A stretch of DNA of 64,000 bases from Alligator mississippiensis (GCF_030867095.1 NC_081832.1:54669444-54733443); one strand, 5' to 3'. Counted from the first letter of the stretch, positions 46,040 to 58,655 are shown. The notes: generated by a model from the sequence alone, not told the origin. Made by a program: numbers and translations.

Positions 46040-47994
46040 GGCTAGAGACAGACATTGCACATAAACTGGTTTAAGTGATCAGAAACTGGTTTTAACCTGT
46101 AACAAAACAGATGTTCAGTGCACATAAACCTGTTTGAAAATGGTTGAAACCAGTTTGAGAAAAGCCTGGCTAAATGTAGTATCAGACTTAAATTATTTGG
46201 CTCAAACTGGTTTATGCAATGTCCCAGACCTTTTGCTGGTTTAGGATAAACCAGATGCCCCTAGCATCACAGCATGCTCTCTGGGCTGGGTGGGGCACTC
46301 CGCTCCACTGCAGGGCTGGCCCCTCCACTCTGCTCCTTGGCTGGATCTCAGCAAAAACTTGCAGGCACACAGCATCTGCCTGGCTTCTCTCTGCTAAGCA
46401 GGAATTATTGCCCGCTCCCCTCTGCCTTACCCGGACACCTCAGCATTAGCTAGCCAACCACACACTGGCTACAGTCCCCGCTGTGGGAGAGGACAGAGGC
46501 AGACAGGCATTTTGGAGCTAATAAACAGGTAGCTTAATGTCCTTCCTTGGAAGAGCTGTTTAAGAAGGGCTCCATTAGTTAATGAAAAGAGGCTTTGTTT
46601 TCTTAACGAGTTGATAAAGGGTGTAACAGCCAGAACCAGAGGCATAAATAAGCAATAAATATGTGCTTCTTGGAGGCATTTGGTATTTTGCCTAAACAGG
46701 TAATATTAGTTAATATAAGCTTGTAAGTTTGTAAACTGCAAATGTAACTTGTCTGTAGTAAGTTTAACCAAAATGATAAATTAACTGTTCATGGAACTGA
46801 CTGGGCCCCATAGGCAAAGCTGTAGCTGTGAGATTAGCTGGCCTAATGGTTTTTTGCTCAGGGTTCAGCCTTAGTGATAAAAACTGGATCTAAAAGCTTG
46901 GCACACCCAACACATTCCAGGAAACCATATCCTAAGAAAGCATATTCAAATGAAGCCTAGAAGGGGTTGGAACTTAGGCGGAGCGATGTCAATTTCAAAC
47001 CTAAAGGTGCTGCATCTCAATTTGCTTATTGGATAAACCCAAGTCTGGGTAGTAACCTTTTATGATAATTTTAACACCTTTCAATCCCATAGGGTAACAG
47101 CTATAGGGCAACATTGTGAGTGGCCCTGAGGCGAACAGATTAACATAAAACTAGGTATAAAAAGCACATGCATCAGGTGACCAGCAGGAAGGAGGGAACA
47201 GAACAGTCATTTCTATTCCACGCCTGGACCCCAGACTCTCGGTGTGAGAGGATTGAATCCTGTTCAAAGGATCTTCCCCAGTAATCTCCCTGACAGCGTC
47301 TAACAGGGACACCTGACTTTGCTGGAATCACTTGGCGCGCACCTGGCATTGAGGGACTATCGATAAGTTGCCAATCCATGTCTGTCTATCTGTTGTTTTG
47401 AACAGTCCAGTGTGGCTAATACCCTCACAGTGCCCAGTTGGCCTGCGACAGATTGATCTATCTATGTGTTGTTATTATCTGTTGTTATTATTTACTATTA
47501 GCGCTGTAATACTGCATTATCTGCTTATCGCATTTATCTTTCTGTTAACTCGTGTGTGTGTAAGCTATAATAAATTTGCCTTTATTTTACTCCCAACTTT
47601 GCCTCCTCGATCCGAAACTGAATCAAACAGCCCAGTTGGCCTGTGATAAAATTGATACACTCACAGTGCCCAGCTGGCCTGTGACATAAAGGGTTATAAA
47701 CTGAGTTAAGGGTGATAAACTTTCCCTGCTGGGCAGCTCAGGGGGGCAGATAATCAGAGCATACTGCTGGTGCCTGGCCACACACTCCTCAGCTCTGCCC
47801 TGTGAAAGCAAAGGGAGGGCTTTTCTAGCACCCCCCAGCTTCTAGCCTGTGTCACTGCAGGCATGTCCCTGCATTTCTGAGATGTCTGTTTGGGTTACAA
47901 ACTGATTTAGCTGAGCCAGGTTAAACTAACCTGCAAAGATTAAATTAACTTAGGTACAGGCTGTTTGAATGTCTGTCCCTAGCCCTTGTTCCTG
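46040..47994 (+). mobile_element. Non-autonomous TIR DNA transposon (copy C), interrupted by a solo LTR
   Basis: Ends GGCTAGAGACAGACATTGC and, reverse-complemented, GGCTAGGGACAGACATTC, flanked by CTT on both sides (46037-46039 and 47995-47997). Without the inserted LTR it is about 883 bp. The left subterminal part (AACTGGTTTAAGTGATCAGA, AACAGATGTTCAG) matches copies A and B. The 46040-46236 segment is itself roughly palindromic. The core is longer than in the other copies and GC-rich. No transposase frame. Confidence 0.7.
46622..47686 (+). mobile_element. Solo LTR, 1,065 bp, nested in TIR element (fossil)
   Basis: Starts TGTAACAGCC and ends CCTGTGACA. TAAAGGG lies on both sides (46615-46621 and 47687-47693). 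A TATAAAAAG box is at 47156-47164 and an AATAAA signal at 47569-47574, in the order expected of U3-R-U5. A CCCAGTTGGCCTG-type phrase is repeated three times after position 47430. No internal genes are present. The seven-base flanking match is longer than the usual 4-6 bp, probably through chance extension. Unrelated to the other LTRs in this window. Confidence 0.8.
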
Positions 47995-48195
47995 GCTGTA
48001 TTTATTATGCATTAAGAAAGAGACGAGACAAAGTGTGCTATAACAGTCAACAAGCCAGAGAAGTGGGTTTAATGCCTCGAGCATTTAAGGTCTGAGAAGC
48101 TTCAATTCAGAAGCTGTATTCCTAACTCTTATGCTCAATAGCTACTGATGCCCATTTCTTTCCAAGAATTTGTCTAATCCCTTTTTTTAATCTAG

Positions 48196-48444
48196 CTAAA
48201 CTGAAACCTCAATATGGGGCAGCTCCACTGACTTGACCCTAGAGAGGAGTGGATCTGGAGATGAAATTTCCCTAACATCTTCTACAATGAAGACAGATGC
48301 AAAAAATACACTTAGTTTTTCTGCAATCTCCCTCTCATGTTTTAGGGCCCCTTTTACAGCCTGATCAGACAAAGCCCCAGTTGACTTCCTGACAAGTCTT
48401 TGGCTTCTAATGTACTTAAAGAAATTTTTATTGTTACCTTTCAT
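48196..48444 (-). pseudogene. LINE ORF2 linker remnant
   Basis: 83-codon open piece: NNKNFFKYIRSQRLVRKSTG, then GALSDQA, ending ...EKLSVFFASVF. It aligns with residues 400-451 of the intact CR1 ORF2 (FFRYIGSKRK, GGIGPLLN, ELLNEFFASVF). It lies between endonuclease and reverse transcriptase in the original protein and has no catalytic residues. Confidence 0.7.
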
Positions 48445-48566
48445 CTCTCTAGCAAGCTTCTTCTCAAATTCTCTCTTTAACTTGCCTTATTTCAGCTTTA
48501 CATTTGCCTTGCCAGTATTTATGTTCTTTTTTTTTTCCTCATTAGGATTTGACTTCCACTTTTTGA

Positions 48567-48648
48567 AAGACAAGGTTCTTTGGGTAAATCCAGTAACTTT
48601 AATTAAACTAAGTAAAACCATTGGAAAAATACTTGGAAAGAAGCTTTT
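48567..48648 (+). mobile_element. Foldback-type repeat fragment
   Basis: AGACAAGGTTCTTTGGGTAA and the following AACT/AAGTA and AAGCTT modules match 25723-25805 of the copy at 25681. Strongly eroded and without ends. Confidence 0.45.
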
Positions 48649-48916
48649 TTCCTGTTTATTGCCTCTGCAACAGCCATTAAACCATGCTGACTTTCTTTTG
48701 ATCCACTTTCCATTTTTTTAAATTTGTGGTATGTATTTGCTCTGTGCCTCTAAACATGGTGTTCTTAAGTAGTTACCATGCTGATTCCAAGTTCTTCACT
48801 TCCTCAGGGGTGCCTTTTAAATTTCTGTCTAAAGCTTCCTAATTTTAAGGTAGTCTCTCTTTTGAAAGCTAAAGGCTACTGTTGTAGATTTTCTTCTTTC
48901 ACCTCCTACATGGATG

Positions 48917-49186
48917 TCAAACCCAACCAGACATGTCTGGTGAACTCGGACTGGTGGGGTGGTCGAACATCCCATGAGCGGAGTGGGTGGCAGGTTGCAG
49001 CCAGCCGGGCACTCCAGTCGGTACTGGAGAGGCTGTAACCGCACCCCCCCCCCGGCCTCTCCTGGCCAGCTGCATCCCCCCCCACCCCACCCCATTCCCC
49101 ACTGCCATCTGGCAGGAAACACCCCACTGCTCCCGTGTGATGCTCCACCAATTTGAGTTCACCAGCCGCACCTGAACCCAACTGCA
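48917..49186. mobile_element. MITE inserted in the LINE relic
   Basis: The left arm CTGGTGAACTCGGACTGGTG is mirrored by the right arm, which reverse-complemented reads CTGGTGAACTCAAATTGGTG, with outer AACCCAACC and GTTGGGTT. The interior is C-rich with a run of C at 49045-49053. About 270 bp and non-coding. It disrupts the surrounding LINE homology. Confidence 0.6.
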
Positions 49187-49860
49187 TTATGGATCTTATT
49201 ACTAAGTGGCTAAACACTCACTAAATCACTCTTTGTTCCAAATCCTGCGCACTGCTTAGGACTAGGTGAAGAATGGCCTTTCCTCCTATAGGTTCTAGGA
49301 CTTACTGCTACAGGAAGCAGTTTTTATCAAATTAAGAAGTCTCTGCATGCCAGCAAGATGTGAGATTGACCCAGTCTATTTGTGGATACTGAAGTTCCTC
49401 ATTATTACTCTGTTTTCTGCTGTTGTGTCCTCTCAATTGTCTTCACATTTCAAACTCGCTACTGCTGTCCTGATCTGGGGGGAGATAATATATCTCTAGA
49501 TATTCTTTTACTGTTAAAACCTGGAGTTTCTATTCACAAAGATTCTATGGTACCTCTATTATCAGTTGAAACATCTACTCTATTTAATGTGATACATTCT
49601 TTGATATAGAGTGCCACACCCCCACCAGTATGACCTACTCTATCATTCCTATATAATTTGTATCCTGCTATTACAGCATCACACTGATTTTCCTCATTCC
49701 ATCATGTTTCAGAGGTGCCTATTATGGCAATAATATTATTTATTGCTAAGCATTCAAGTTCCCCAATCTTTGATCTTAGACTTCTAGTGTTAGTATAAAA
49801 GCATGTGTACTTTTTATTGTTGCCTGGTTGGATACTTTGTGACCTTTTACACATGAAAAG

Positions 49861-51423
49861 TATTTGCTTGTGCTTGTCTTGACCACCATTTTTCTTCTTA
49901 CCCCCCCTTTTTTATGGTTTCACCCGTATAGGGTGTGTCAAGCTGAACTCTGTCCTGTAACTGTCAGCTTTGCCAACTTTTTTAGTTTCAAAGCTTCTCT
50001 ACCAGATTTTTAATATTGTGTGACAGTAGTTTGGCACTATTTTGGCCCTTCTGTGCTGGGCTTGGAGACAGTTCATGGTGGGCAAACTTGCCCACTGCTT
50101 CTTGCTGCTTTCCAAGCCTGGCAGCAGCAACTTTGAAGCTCCTACCCACATAAACCTCTTAAACCACAACTCTCCCAATGCATTTATCAGACAGGAGGGT
50201 CTCCAGAGCCACTTCAGTGAAGTTCAGTAGGGAACAACAGCCATGATGGCAATAGTGGGTGGGTTCACCCAACCTATACTTGCTCTCCTGCCCCCCTCCC
50301 ACCTGCATCAGCCAGGGACATTGGGGAAAGTGAAAGCAGTGGGTGAGTATGAATAGGAGAGAAGGGAAGGGAAGTACGGTGGAAGATGGAGGGGAGGTAC
50401 AGGGTGCCAACAGTAGTGGGGATGGGAGCAGGGGGATAGGATTATTACCTGATTTGGGGACTTAAAAAAAAAGGTCTTGCTGCTGCTCCTGAAGTGCATT
50501 CCAAAATGGTGAGTGGGGATGAGGGGGGCAGTTGTACTACTGTACCCCCTCTGGATCCACCCCTGCCCATCCCTTTGTTAGTCATAATGATTCAAGAGAA
50601 TTGGGTTTTTTTAGATCTCCTTGTCCAAGTACTGCTGGAAGTTCTTAACTCTGAGCAATCTAACTAAAGTTTCAATCATTAATTTTAATTAACCTAAGCA
50701 CAGAGGGCCTTAATCATGTCAGTAGCTCTCCTGAAATCAATTATGCCCTTCCTGTAAGTAAGGCAGATTGGCCAGCAAGGTTGTGCCAATAGACTCTTAA
50801 TATGTTATTTTTGACATTCCCTTTGCTTAAATATTTTTTTAAGACCCCAAATATATTATGGAATTCAAGATATACCATGGAGTAGTTAAATAATATGTAT
50901 TTGAATTTAAACCGTCAGACTTAGTTTGCCTTCAATTCATGGAATCACAACAACTTTTTCAGCCATTAACTTTGGCTTACATTAATGATTTGTGCCATCA
51001 TCCAAACCAATCTTTTAAAAAAAATTATAGTCCCTTAAATCAATAATTCTGAGAAGAAAATCCCAGTCCATGTTTAATGGACAATATCACTAGGGTTTCT
51101 TTTCCCCTGCAAACTTCTGTTGTCAGAAAAAACATATTTTGCTGCAGAAATTATAGGAAAATAAGCATAATGTAATGAAAACCCTGACAAAAGGGTTCTG
51201 ACAAACAAATTCAATGGGATTTAGATATATATTCAGGTTTCTACCTAACTAGTTTGACCTCATTTTTTTTAAAGACTTATAGAAAAGGTTTTTTTTAAAT
51301 GTAATATAATTGACAATAGATTTATCTTATGCACTTGTTTATGCACGTATGTATGCAATTTGTGATATGGGTAACTACTTATAACAAACTGTGAAAAATT
51401 AATATCCAAAATAATAACTGGAA
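49861..51423. other. Unassigned stretch, partly G/A-rich
   Basis: The block at 50240-50580 is purine-rich on the plus strand. It ends near 50555 with CCCCCTCTGGATCCACCCCT, which looks like a DNA-transposon terminus, but I found no partner end. The rest is AT-rich without features. Confidence 0.4.
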
Positions 51424-51590
51424 GGCAAGAATTTTTGTGGGTGAAATCTTTTATTGGTCCGACTGTATATTTGGGATAAAATTAGACAAGTTTTAGCCAA
51501 CTACACAGTTGGTCCAATAAAAGATATGATTCACAGAAATCCTTGCCTCTTGCATAATTCCTGGACTATCGTGGCTACAACATCACTTCA
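51424..51590. mobile_element. Palindromic foldback element
   Basis: GGCAAGAATTTTTGTGGGTG then ATCTTTTATTGGTCC (51424-51460) is followed about 45 bases later by the inverted counterpart GGTCCAATAAAAGAT (51511-51525) and a TTCACAGAAATCCTTGCC segment. The right side continues to GGCTACAAC, the complement of the GTTGTAGCC that starts the copy at 25681. So this is a head-to-head member of the same family. Confidence 0.65.
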
Positions 51591-54500
51591 ACATTACCCA
51601 AACAATAAGTGTCATGAATTATTTGAAAATATAAATCAGTTAACAAACATTTTTCACATAATTTATCCAAGGCAATATTTGCGGTGGAAAATGCATTAGA
51701 GGATAGATACTACATTGTTAGAAAGAGGTTGCCAAGTTCTGCTTGTGTCACATATCTATCTCTAGCTGATGCATTGTGTAGTTAATGAGCTCTCTGTAGG
51801 CTAAAGCATCCAGACCTCTTTGGCCAATGAGGGGGGAAGGTGAGGGAAGAGTGTAGTGCTATCCCCAAGCAGTTACGATTTAGGAGAAGAAGTTGCTGTT
51901 GTTTGCTAAATATAAATGGTTTTGTCTAGACAAAAAGAGACCTCAAATTTCTACCAGACTTAGCCACTGCTAGAATCCATTTTATTTTTAGGGCAGCAGA
52001 AGTATCTGACTTTTCAATGTCCATAGTTTTCTACCCTTCTCCCCTCTCTTGTGATGTAGAAGCCATAAGCAGCTATTCCTATTGCTGACATTGTCAACAG
52101 TTTCCATTATTAAATCCTCTGTCACTGGCTTATAATTAATCAAACCTGAACTACTTGGTTTGAAATTTTGCATACTCGGTGTGTGCCCCTGGCTGAATTT
52201 CTTTTTGCAGTGAAATATTGTAAACAACGATTAAGTCCTAGAACTGCCCACTGAAACGATGCTTGTGCTTAAGTGGAAGAGGTTTCTGCAAGTGAAATCA
52301 TAGTTCACTGTCAGCACCAGTCTCTTGTAATTGATTCAAGAGACCATATCACCTATATTGAGCCCCACCCTGGTATACTCCTTTCCTATCAGAGGCACTC
52401 CATATGGCATTTTTCTATCTGGAAGCCAAAATATCTAACTTGTTTTACAATAAAATGGTGCCTATGGCACAGAAAGTTTTTCAAATACTCATGCCAGGAA
52501 AATTAAACAAAACAAAAGGAAAGAAAACAGAGCAGCACTACAAAGAGGGAAGAAGAAAAATGAATACAAATGGGAATTAGGAGAGTAAATGTTTGTACAA
52601 TGCTTTGAAGATAAAAAGGTAGTATGCTGTATAAATACTAAGGGTTATTATTTTTAATGATAAAAGGTAAAGATTGTCAAGGAATAATACTATTGGGGCC
52701 ACTCTAGAAACAAACAAAATAATAACTTGTAAAAAATCTAGATAATAGCTTGAGGTAAAATGAATATACAGAACATAAGAGAAAGCTCAGCTGGACAAGT
52801 ACGCTTTAGAGAACTTCTAAATCTTTTTGTTAACTTTGAGAGAGAGCCTTAAAAGATTACATTTCTGATACATTGCACCTTTAGACCTGTTTTATTTATC
52901 TAAGGCCTGGACCAACATTTACTAAAGTCGATAAGATTATTTATATGGGCTTTATTGAGCACTGAGAAGAAGAAGGATCCTGTAATAGGATTCACCTAAG
53001 TAGACCCCTGTTGCCACATGGTACTCTTACAGCTTAATTCAAATTGGTGGGGAACAGAAGTACCAAAATGGATCTTCATGCACAATTTTGAGGAGGACAA
53101 TAGGAACTGTGCATCTCTTCCGAGAACAACAAAAACATACAAAACAATTCTCTTCATAGTTTTAAGCAACTTGAATCTCTACAGGATATCCCTCTTCTTC
53201 CAGGACAAATCCATTTTTGACCACTGTTCAGCCCTTCTTTTTTAATCTGAAGCAGTTTCTTGATTTACAGAAAATTGTGCCATTCAGAAACATTAGGATC
53301 AAGACCCCTCTGATTAATAACTGTGTAGAAAAGCTAAATTTTTGCAATAGACGACATAAATCTCTCTAATATGAGATGTCAACTCTGCAGCCTGTAGCAT
53401 TGATATAGTTTATCTTAGGCTTTAGCTGATTTCTTTTTTCCCTTGAAACACACGTGATACACTGCAGAGTAGTAACTTCATTAGCAGCACTTAGATGTTC
53501 TTAATTAGAGGGGTAGTCAAGAGAGGGAAAAGAATTGTGGGTATGGAAAAAATATTTATACTGCTGATGCCCAATATGATGGAAACATAGAGGGCAATCT
53601 GATGACACAAAGTTATTGAATACAATTGGTGTTCTTATATATTGAAAGATCTGTTGACTAAAATACAGTCTACATAGCTTAAAAATAATGAAGAACAAAC
53701 AAGTTGTTATTGAATTTTTCCAGAGATCTCAGTTTAACCACAGGCACACTAGGAATATGAGATCTCCACTATTAAAGAGCTAGTAACATTTATTATTATT
53801 GTTTAAAGTTTCATAACTGTGAGATAAAGCCTACTGTCAAGTTATCATGGCAATAAATAATTAATTGGTAAAATTATTTGGTCTTTTGATTCTTTTAAAA
53901 AAAAAAGAATAAATTTTCAAGTGCTCAACTGAAATTATTGCCTTATTTTTGATTTTCATCCTAGCAATTTTTGCCTAAAAACTACGAGTGTGTTCTCAAA
54001 AGGGTCTGATCCTATAAAAAGATACTGAGTGTATTGCTGACTATAAGTATTTCTCCATCTACTACAATGTAAATTAATTATATTTCTTGATTTCCTCTTA
54101 TTTCAGAATCTACATCAAAAATATAAATTCCTGCAAATAAACACATAAATAAAATAAATGTTGTGAGATTAGCCCCCCGCACCCAAGTTCTTGTAGAAAA
54201 TACTGACCGTTTTCTGACTGACCATACTAAGAAATATTTATTTGAAGAACTGCAGTGTTAGCTCACAAAATTCCACACATTTAAATGACTCAATATTTAT
54301 TTAATAAAAGTAATCTCTTAATATTTTGTAAACCTTAGGGAGGAAAAAAATTAGCTTTGGCTTCTTGTTAATCTTCCATTTCCTTATATGACAGGTCAGC
54401 AACTGCTTAAATTTAAGCATATACTTAACCTCCACTCCATTTAACAAATTGCTTAGACATTAACAAATAAACCAATCCACCCAGTTAATAAAATGGGACT

Positions 54501-55213
54501 CTGTTGAAGTGGGGCTTGAAGAAAGTCCTCTGCAGGATAGGTGCTTTATGCATTCTCAGTCATGATGTGAAGGAGACCCTGGGCTAAGGTTAAGAAATAC
54601 AATGCAATTCAGTGCCCTCAAAGCTACCCCAATAAACTTTCTAACTACCACTATCTTTCTTTACTCACCATATTAAAACAAAGGCTAGATTTTTTTTTCC
54701 ATTTAAAGAAGCATAGTAATATGTGCATGTAAAATGTTAGTTTCCCTGAGTCCATATTAAATTAAATATTGACTTACAAAGCACTGTGTCATTTATTATT
54801 TACTGTACTCAATCTGTGGGATTTATTAAAAAATTGATAAGAACGGCCAGTGGTAAAATCCCTACAGGTGTTGAAGTGAGATCCCTGGCCAAGCCAATTA
54901 TGAAATCAACAAACCTATGGTTACTACAATAAAATGACAGGATTTCAATTTTAGTAGTTGGTGATATTTTAAAGGAAGACCTTGAGACACTTTCTTGAAA
55001 GGAATAATGCTCTGCAGTTTTATAAAACTCTTTTTTAAGATTGCTTTTATCTGTTATGTGTCAGACTTTTCTGTTCTCATCTGCCTTTTTCTAATTGTTA
55101 CTTTCTAATATTATTTGAATGAAAAATTCAAGGGCAAGGATATAGTCTTTCCCTGCTTCCCCATTTCTGAAGTAGTTTTAGCATCTGTGAAAGGTACTAG
55201 GCAGACTATAAGT
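51591..55213. other. Unassigned AT-rich stretch
   Basis: Long AT-rich segment with scattered homopolymers. No element ends, RNA genes or exons are recognised. Confidence 0.5.
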
Positions 55214-56641
55214 CAGGGGCAGGCAATTATATTGGACAGAGGTCTGCTTACCCAGGTTCAGCAAGCTGTCAAGGGCCACATGGCTAGTCCCTCCCCTTGA
55301 CAGGTGCCCCACTCCCTGGTTACCATCTTGGGACCAATGTCCCAATGTCTTGGGACCAGTGTCTCAGGGTCAGCACCGGCAGGGCCCAGAGCAGGGCATG
55401 AGCTGGTAGGGGTCTGTGGAGCCAGGCTGGGCTGCACTAGCAGGAAGAGGAGAGAGCTGGCCCAGCTCCATAGAGCTCCTGCCAGCCGGGACCCTGTACT
55501 CCTGCCACCCTGCTCTGGGCCCTGCTGGGGCTGGCTCTAGGACACTGGTGTGGGCTCTGAGCTCCCACTGGCTTCCACACACACTCACCCCCAGTACTCA
55601 CCGGCAGGGACTGAGCTGGTGCTGAGCATGGGGGAAAAGAGACCCCTCCCCTGCCCCATGGCCAGTGCTCCCTGCTGCAGCCACTCACAGCCTGGGCAGG
55701 CATACACAGCCCCATGTGGACTGCGAGTGCCTGCAGCATGGGGCACTGACCATGGATCACTGGTGGGGCTGCTTTTCCCCATGCTCAGCACCAGCTTGTA
55801 ACCCTCTGCTGCTGCTGGCCTGGGCCCCGCGCTGGCTCCAGGCTCAACCATTGGGGCTGCATGCAGCGGCAGCAACTAGCTGCTCAGCACGGAGAAAAGC
55901 GACCCCTGTGCTTGCCAAGCTGGACAGTGTTTGTTGTTGCTGCCCACCTAGAGCTCACATACTGGGCAGCACAGAGGCAGTGGTGGCAACCTCACCACAG
56001 CCTACCACGGTGAGAGCTCTGGGTGGGCAGCAGCAGCAAACACTGCCCGGTGTGGCAAGCGGGTGGGTCATTTTCCTCCACACTGAGCAGCTGCTGCTGT
56101 TGTGGTGCAGCCCCAACAGGTGAGCCCGGAGCCAGCACAGGGCCCAGGCTACCAGTGGGGGCAGGTTACAAGCTGGTGCTGAGCATGGGGAAAAGTGGCC
56201 CTTCCCCTGCCCAGTGCCCAGCGCCCTGTGATGCAGCTGCTCACAGCCCACATGGGGCTGTCTGTGTCTGCTCAGGACAGCCCTGCATGGGCTGTGAGTC
56301 GCTGCCGCAGGCCACAGGGTGGGGCAGGGGCCGCTTTTCCCCACACTCAGCACCAGGTCTTTCCCTGACCATGGTCCTCCCCTGCCCTACCCCCACTTCT
56401 TACCTGAGTTTCCCAGGCCAGTACATCCACGAGGAGCCACATAGTCCCAGGCCCATTCTGGCCGTTGCAGGAGCCTTCCAGGGCTTCCCCTGGGTCCTAC
56501 TGCCCCTGGCTCCTGTCATCTTTGACAGGAACCAAGGACAGATAAATATTATTTTTCTACATTATTTTAGGGGCCCTGCAGGCCAGATAGAATGGCCTAG
56601 TGGGCCAGATTTCACCTGGGGACATATTTTTCCCACCACTG
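55214..56641. mobile_element. Non-autonomous hAT element with perfect 8 bp target duplication
   Basis: Ends CAGGGGCAGGCAATTATATT and, reverse-complemented, CAGTGGTGGGAAAAATATGT, the CAGGGGTGGGCAAA type of hAT terminus. CTATAAGT flanks both sides (55206-55213 and 56642-56649). The 1.4 kb GC-rich interior is made of nested inverted repeats and has no transposase. Open frames of up to 228 codons on both strands are by-products of low stop density. Confidence 0.9.
55771..56196. repeat. Large inverted repeat inside the hAT element
   Basis: Arms of about 190 bp (55771-55959 and 56010-56196) around a 50 bp centre. For example, AGTGTTTGTTGTTGCTGCCC near 55926 mirrors GGGCAGCAGCAGCAAACACT near 56024. 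AGCTGGTGCTGAGCATGGGG occurs at 55615 and 56171, and its exact complement at 55777. The segments 55615-55796 and 56171-56355 are thus two smaller palindromes joined by the large one. Confidence 0.85.
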
Positions 56642-58070
56642 CTATAAGTGCTATAAACATTCAATATAGGCATATGTTTTCAATATCAAGATTGCTCACC
56701 CCTTCGTAAATAAATGCTGCCCAGGAAGTGAAAGAGGATAATTCTGTCTAGCTCATCCTAGTTTTAACCCTCTGAGGGCTCTGTTACATGATATTTTTGG
56801 GTGGCTCCTGGAGCTCTTAACACCTGGACTCTGAGCACATTAACATCTTAAGCATTTGCTATGGGGCTCAAAAGCACTTGCTATGGTGTTTTAAGCACTT
56901 GTGATGGAGCTCAAAGTTACATCACTCTAGGGAAGGATTATCTCTGATCTGTGTTATCAGGTTCATGTTACACAAAGGTGTAGCCACTCTAGGCCACCAC
57001 CCATACCCAATGACCTGGATTGGGCTCACTGCCCACTCCCCTCCCAGCACTCCAGATTCCTGTTCACTGCCCCCCTGCTTACCTGTGGCCAGAAGGGCAG
57101 CAGTGCTGGCCAGGTAGTCAGGTTAACCATTCCCTGCCTGCTCCCCTGGGACACAAAGCGAAGGCAGCTGCAAGTAAGTAATGCCCCAAGAGTGGGGGGA
57201 GGCAAAGGGGAACCATGAAGGGGGGAGCCCTGCAGGCAGGGAGGGAAATGGAGGTATCCCAGAAGGGATTAGGAGAAGCCTGGAATGAGAGAGGGAAGGA
57301 CTCTTACCTTTCAGTTCTCCAGGCCTCTGCTGGCCTGAAGTGTGATTGCTCCAAACTTGAGCAAGCACTGACACCCATCAATATTTGTGCAGCTTATACA
57401 AGGCCCTAAGCTAAATCTTCCAACAATGGTTTTATTTGCATTGCTTGTTTTGACATAGACACTAACAAGTCAAATGATCCTAAACAGAGTTATGCATGTG
57501 AGCAACATTTTTCATAGTTAGTTCCATTTAAGTTATGTGCACAGTATTACATTACATTTCATAGACCCTTTGCTTTTGATAGAAAACCCATCAAACTTGG
57601 ATATTTTGCCCTGATTAAACTAACCCTTATTCTTCATATCACATGCACACAGACAGACAGACAGATACAGCATGTGCTTCCAACATTAATCATTTTCAGT
57701 AGTGAATAATATTAAGGAAAAAAACCCCTATAGGGTCATAAAACTTGACTGTTTCTTCTGTTTGAAATTTGTGTTGTTTTGGGGTGAGAACAAGCATTTG
57801 AAGAACCTGTCTCAGGTTTAGGTAACTTAGTTTACCAGATGAGACACCACCAAGGGCAAGCATTGACCACTTGCTGGGAGGAGGTTTACGCACCCAGAGG
57901 CAAGCAAGTCAGGAAAGGGTTGGTGAGTCTGTGGCGGGGTGCAAAGGTAGTGCTGTCCAGGCTGGGGTGATTAGGGGTAAAAATTCCCTGTTCAAGGTTG
58001 AAAGGGTGTAAAACATCACAACACCAATGATGGAGACTTTCTGGACTTTCCCAGCCCCAGGGCTGTACTA
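56642..58070. other. Unassigned stretch with a GC-rich patch
   Basis: 56960-57420 is GC-rich and may be an unidentified repeat. An ACAG tetranucleotide run lies at 57650-57667. No gene recognised. Confidence 0.4.
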
Positions 58071-58285
58071 AGAATATGTGTAAGTGTTCACTAGGCTGGG
58101 TTAGCCCTTGATAGGTCAGGTTAACTCCATGCTGATCTAAAGTTACTTTTTATCTGATGAAAAAGAAATTTAGATCAGGCATGCTGTTTTTTAGGGCCAC
58201 CTAAGCATTGCAAAGGCTTACCTAAGCACTTAGCCTGCCTTTACCTTGCTTAGGGTGATTTAATTGTAACACTTACACATACCCT
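58071..58285. mobile_element. Small MITE
   Basis: The left end is AGAATATGTGTAAGTGTT. The right end reverse-complemented is GGGTATGTGTAAGTGTTACA, giving about 17 bp of inverted terminal repeat around a 215 bp non-coding body with several CTTAG and CCTAAGC motifs. The target duplication is not clear. Confidence 0.55.
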
Positions 58286-58370
58286 CATAGACTATCTCAG
58301 ATTGTATTAAACAAAGCACAGAAATCTGGCAGGCACTAGCTTCTTACCTAAAACAAAACCCCTAAATATT

Positions 58371-58655
58371 CAAAGAATCAGAAAATTAGAGTTGGAAGGG
58401 ACCTCAGGAGGTTATCTAGTCCAATCAACCCCCTGCTGAAAGCAGGACCATTCCCAGTTATATCATCCCAGTCCAGGCTTTGTCTAGCCACATCTTAAAA
58501 ACTATCCAGGATGGAGTTTCCACAACTTCTCTGTGTAGCCTGTTCCAGTAATATACTACCTTCCTAGTAAGAACGTTTTTCCTTACCTCTAACCTAAACT
58601 TCCCTTGCTGCAACTTGAGATCATGTCTCCTTCTTCTGTCATATGTCATCATATA
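58371..58655 (-). mobile_element. CR1 LINE 3' end (older subfamily)
   Basis: On the minus strand this is the last 285 bp of a CR1: a C-terminal WNRLHREVVE-like segment, then the 3' UTR whose complement reads GTTGGAAGGGACCTCAGGAG, and a worn tail near 58371. A second CR1 abuts it at 58664. Confidence 0.85.

Larger units (their letters stand above)
48141..49860 (-). mobile_element. Ancient CR1/L3-type LINE relic
   Basis: Minus-strand sequence corresponds to the endonuclease half and linker of a CR1-clade ORF2. The right part (49350-49850) resembles the widely conserved endonuclease region (for example TAGAGTGCCACACCCCCACC on the plus strand). The left part encodes the pre-reverse-transcriptase linker. 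The reverse transcriptase is absent. It is interrupted near 48567-48648 and at 48917-49186 by other repeats. Highly eroded. Confidence 0.65.

Noticed and set aside
55304-56709. Open frames of 70-228 codons on both strands
   Set aside because: They lie in the GC-rich palindromic interior of a hAT element, mirror each other on opposite strands and show no protein family motifs.
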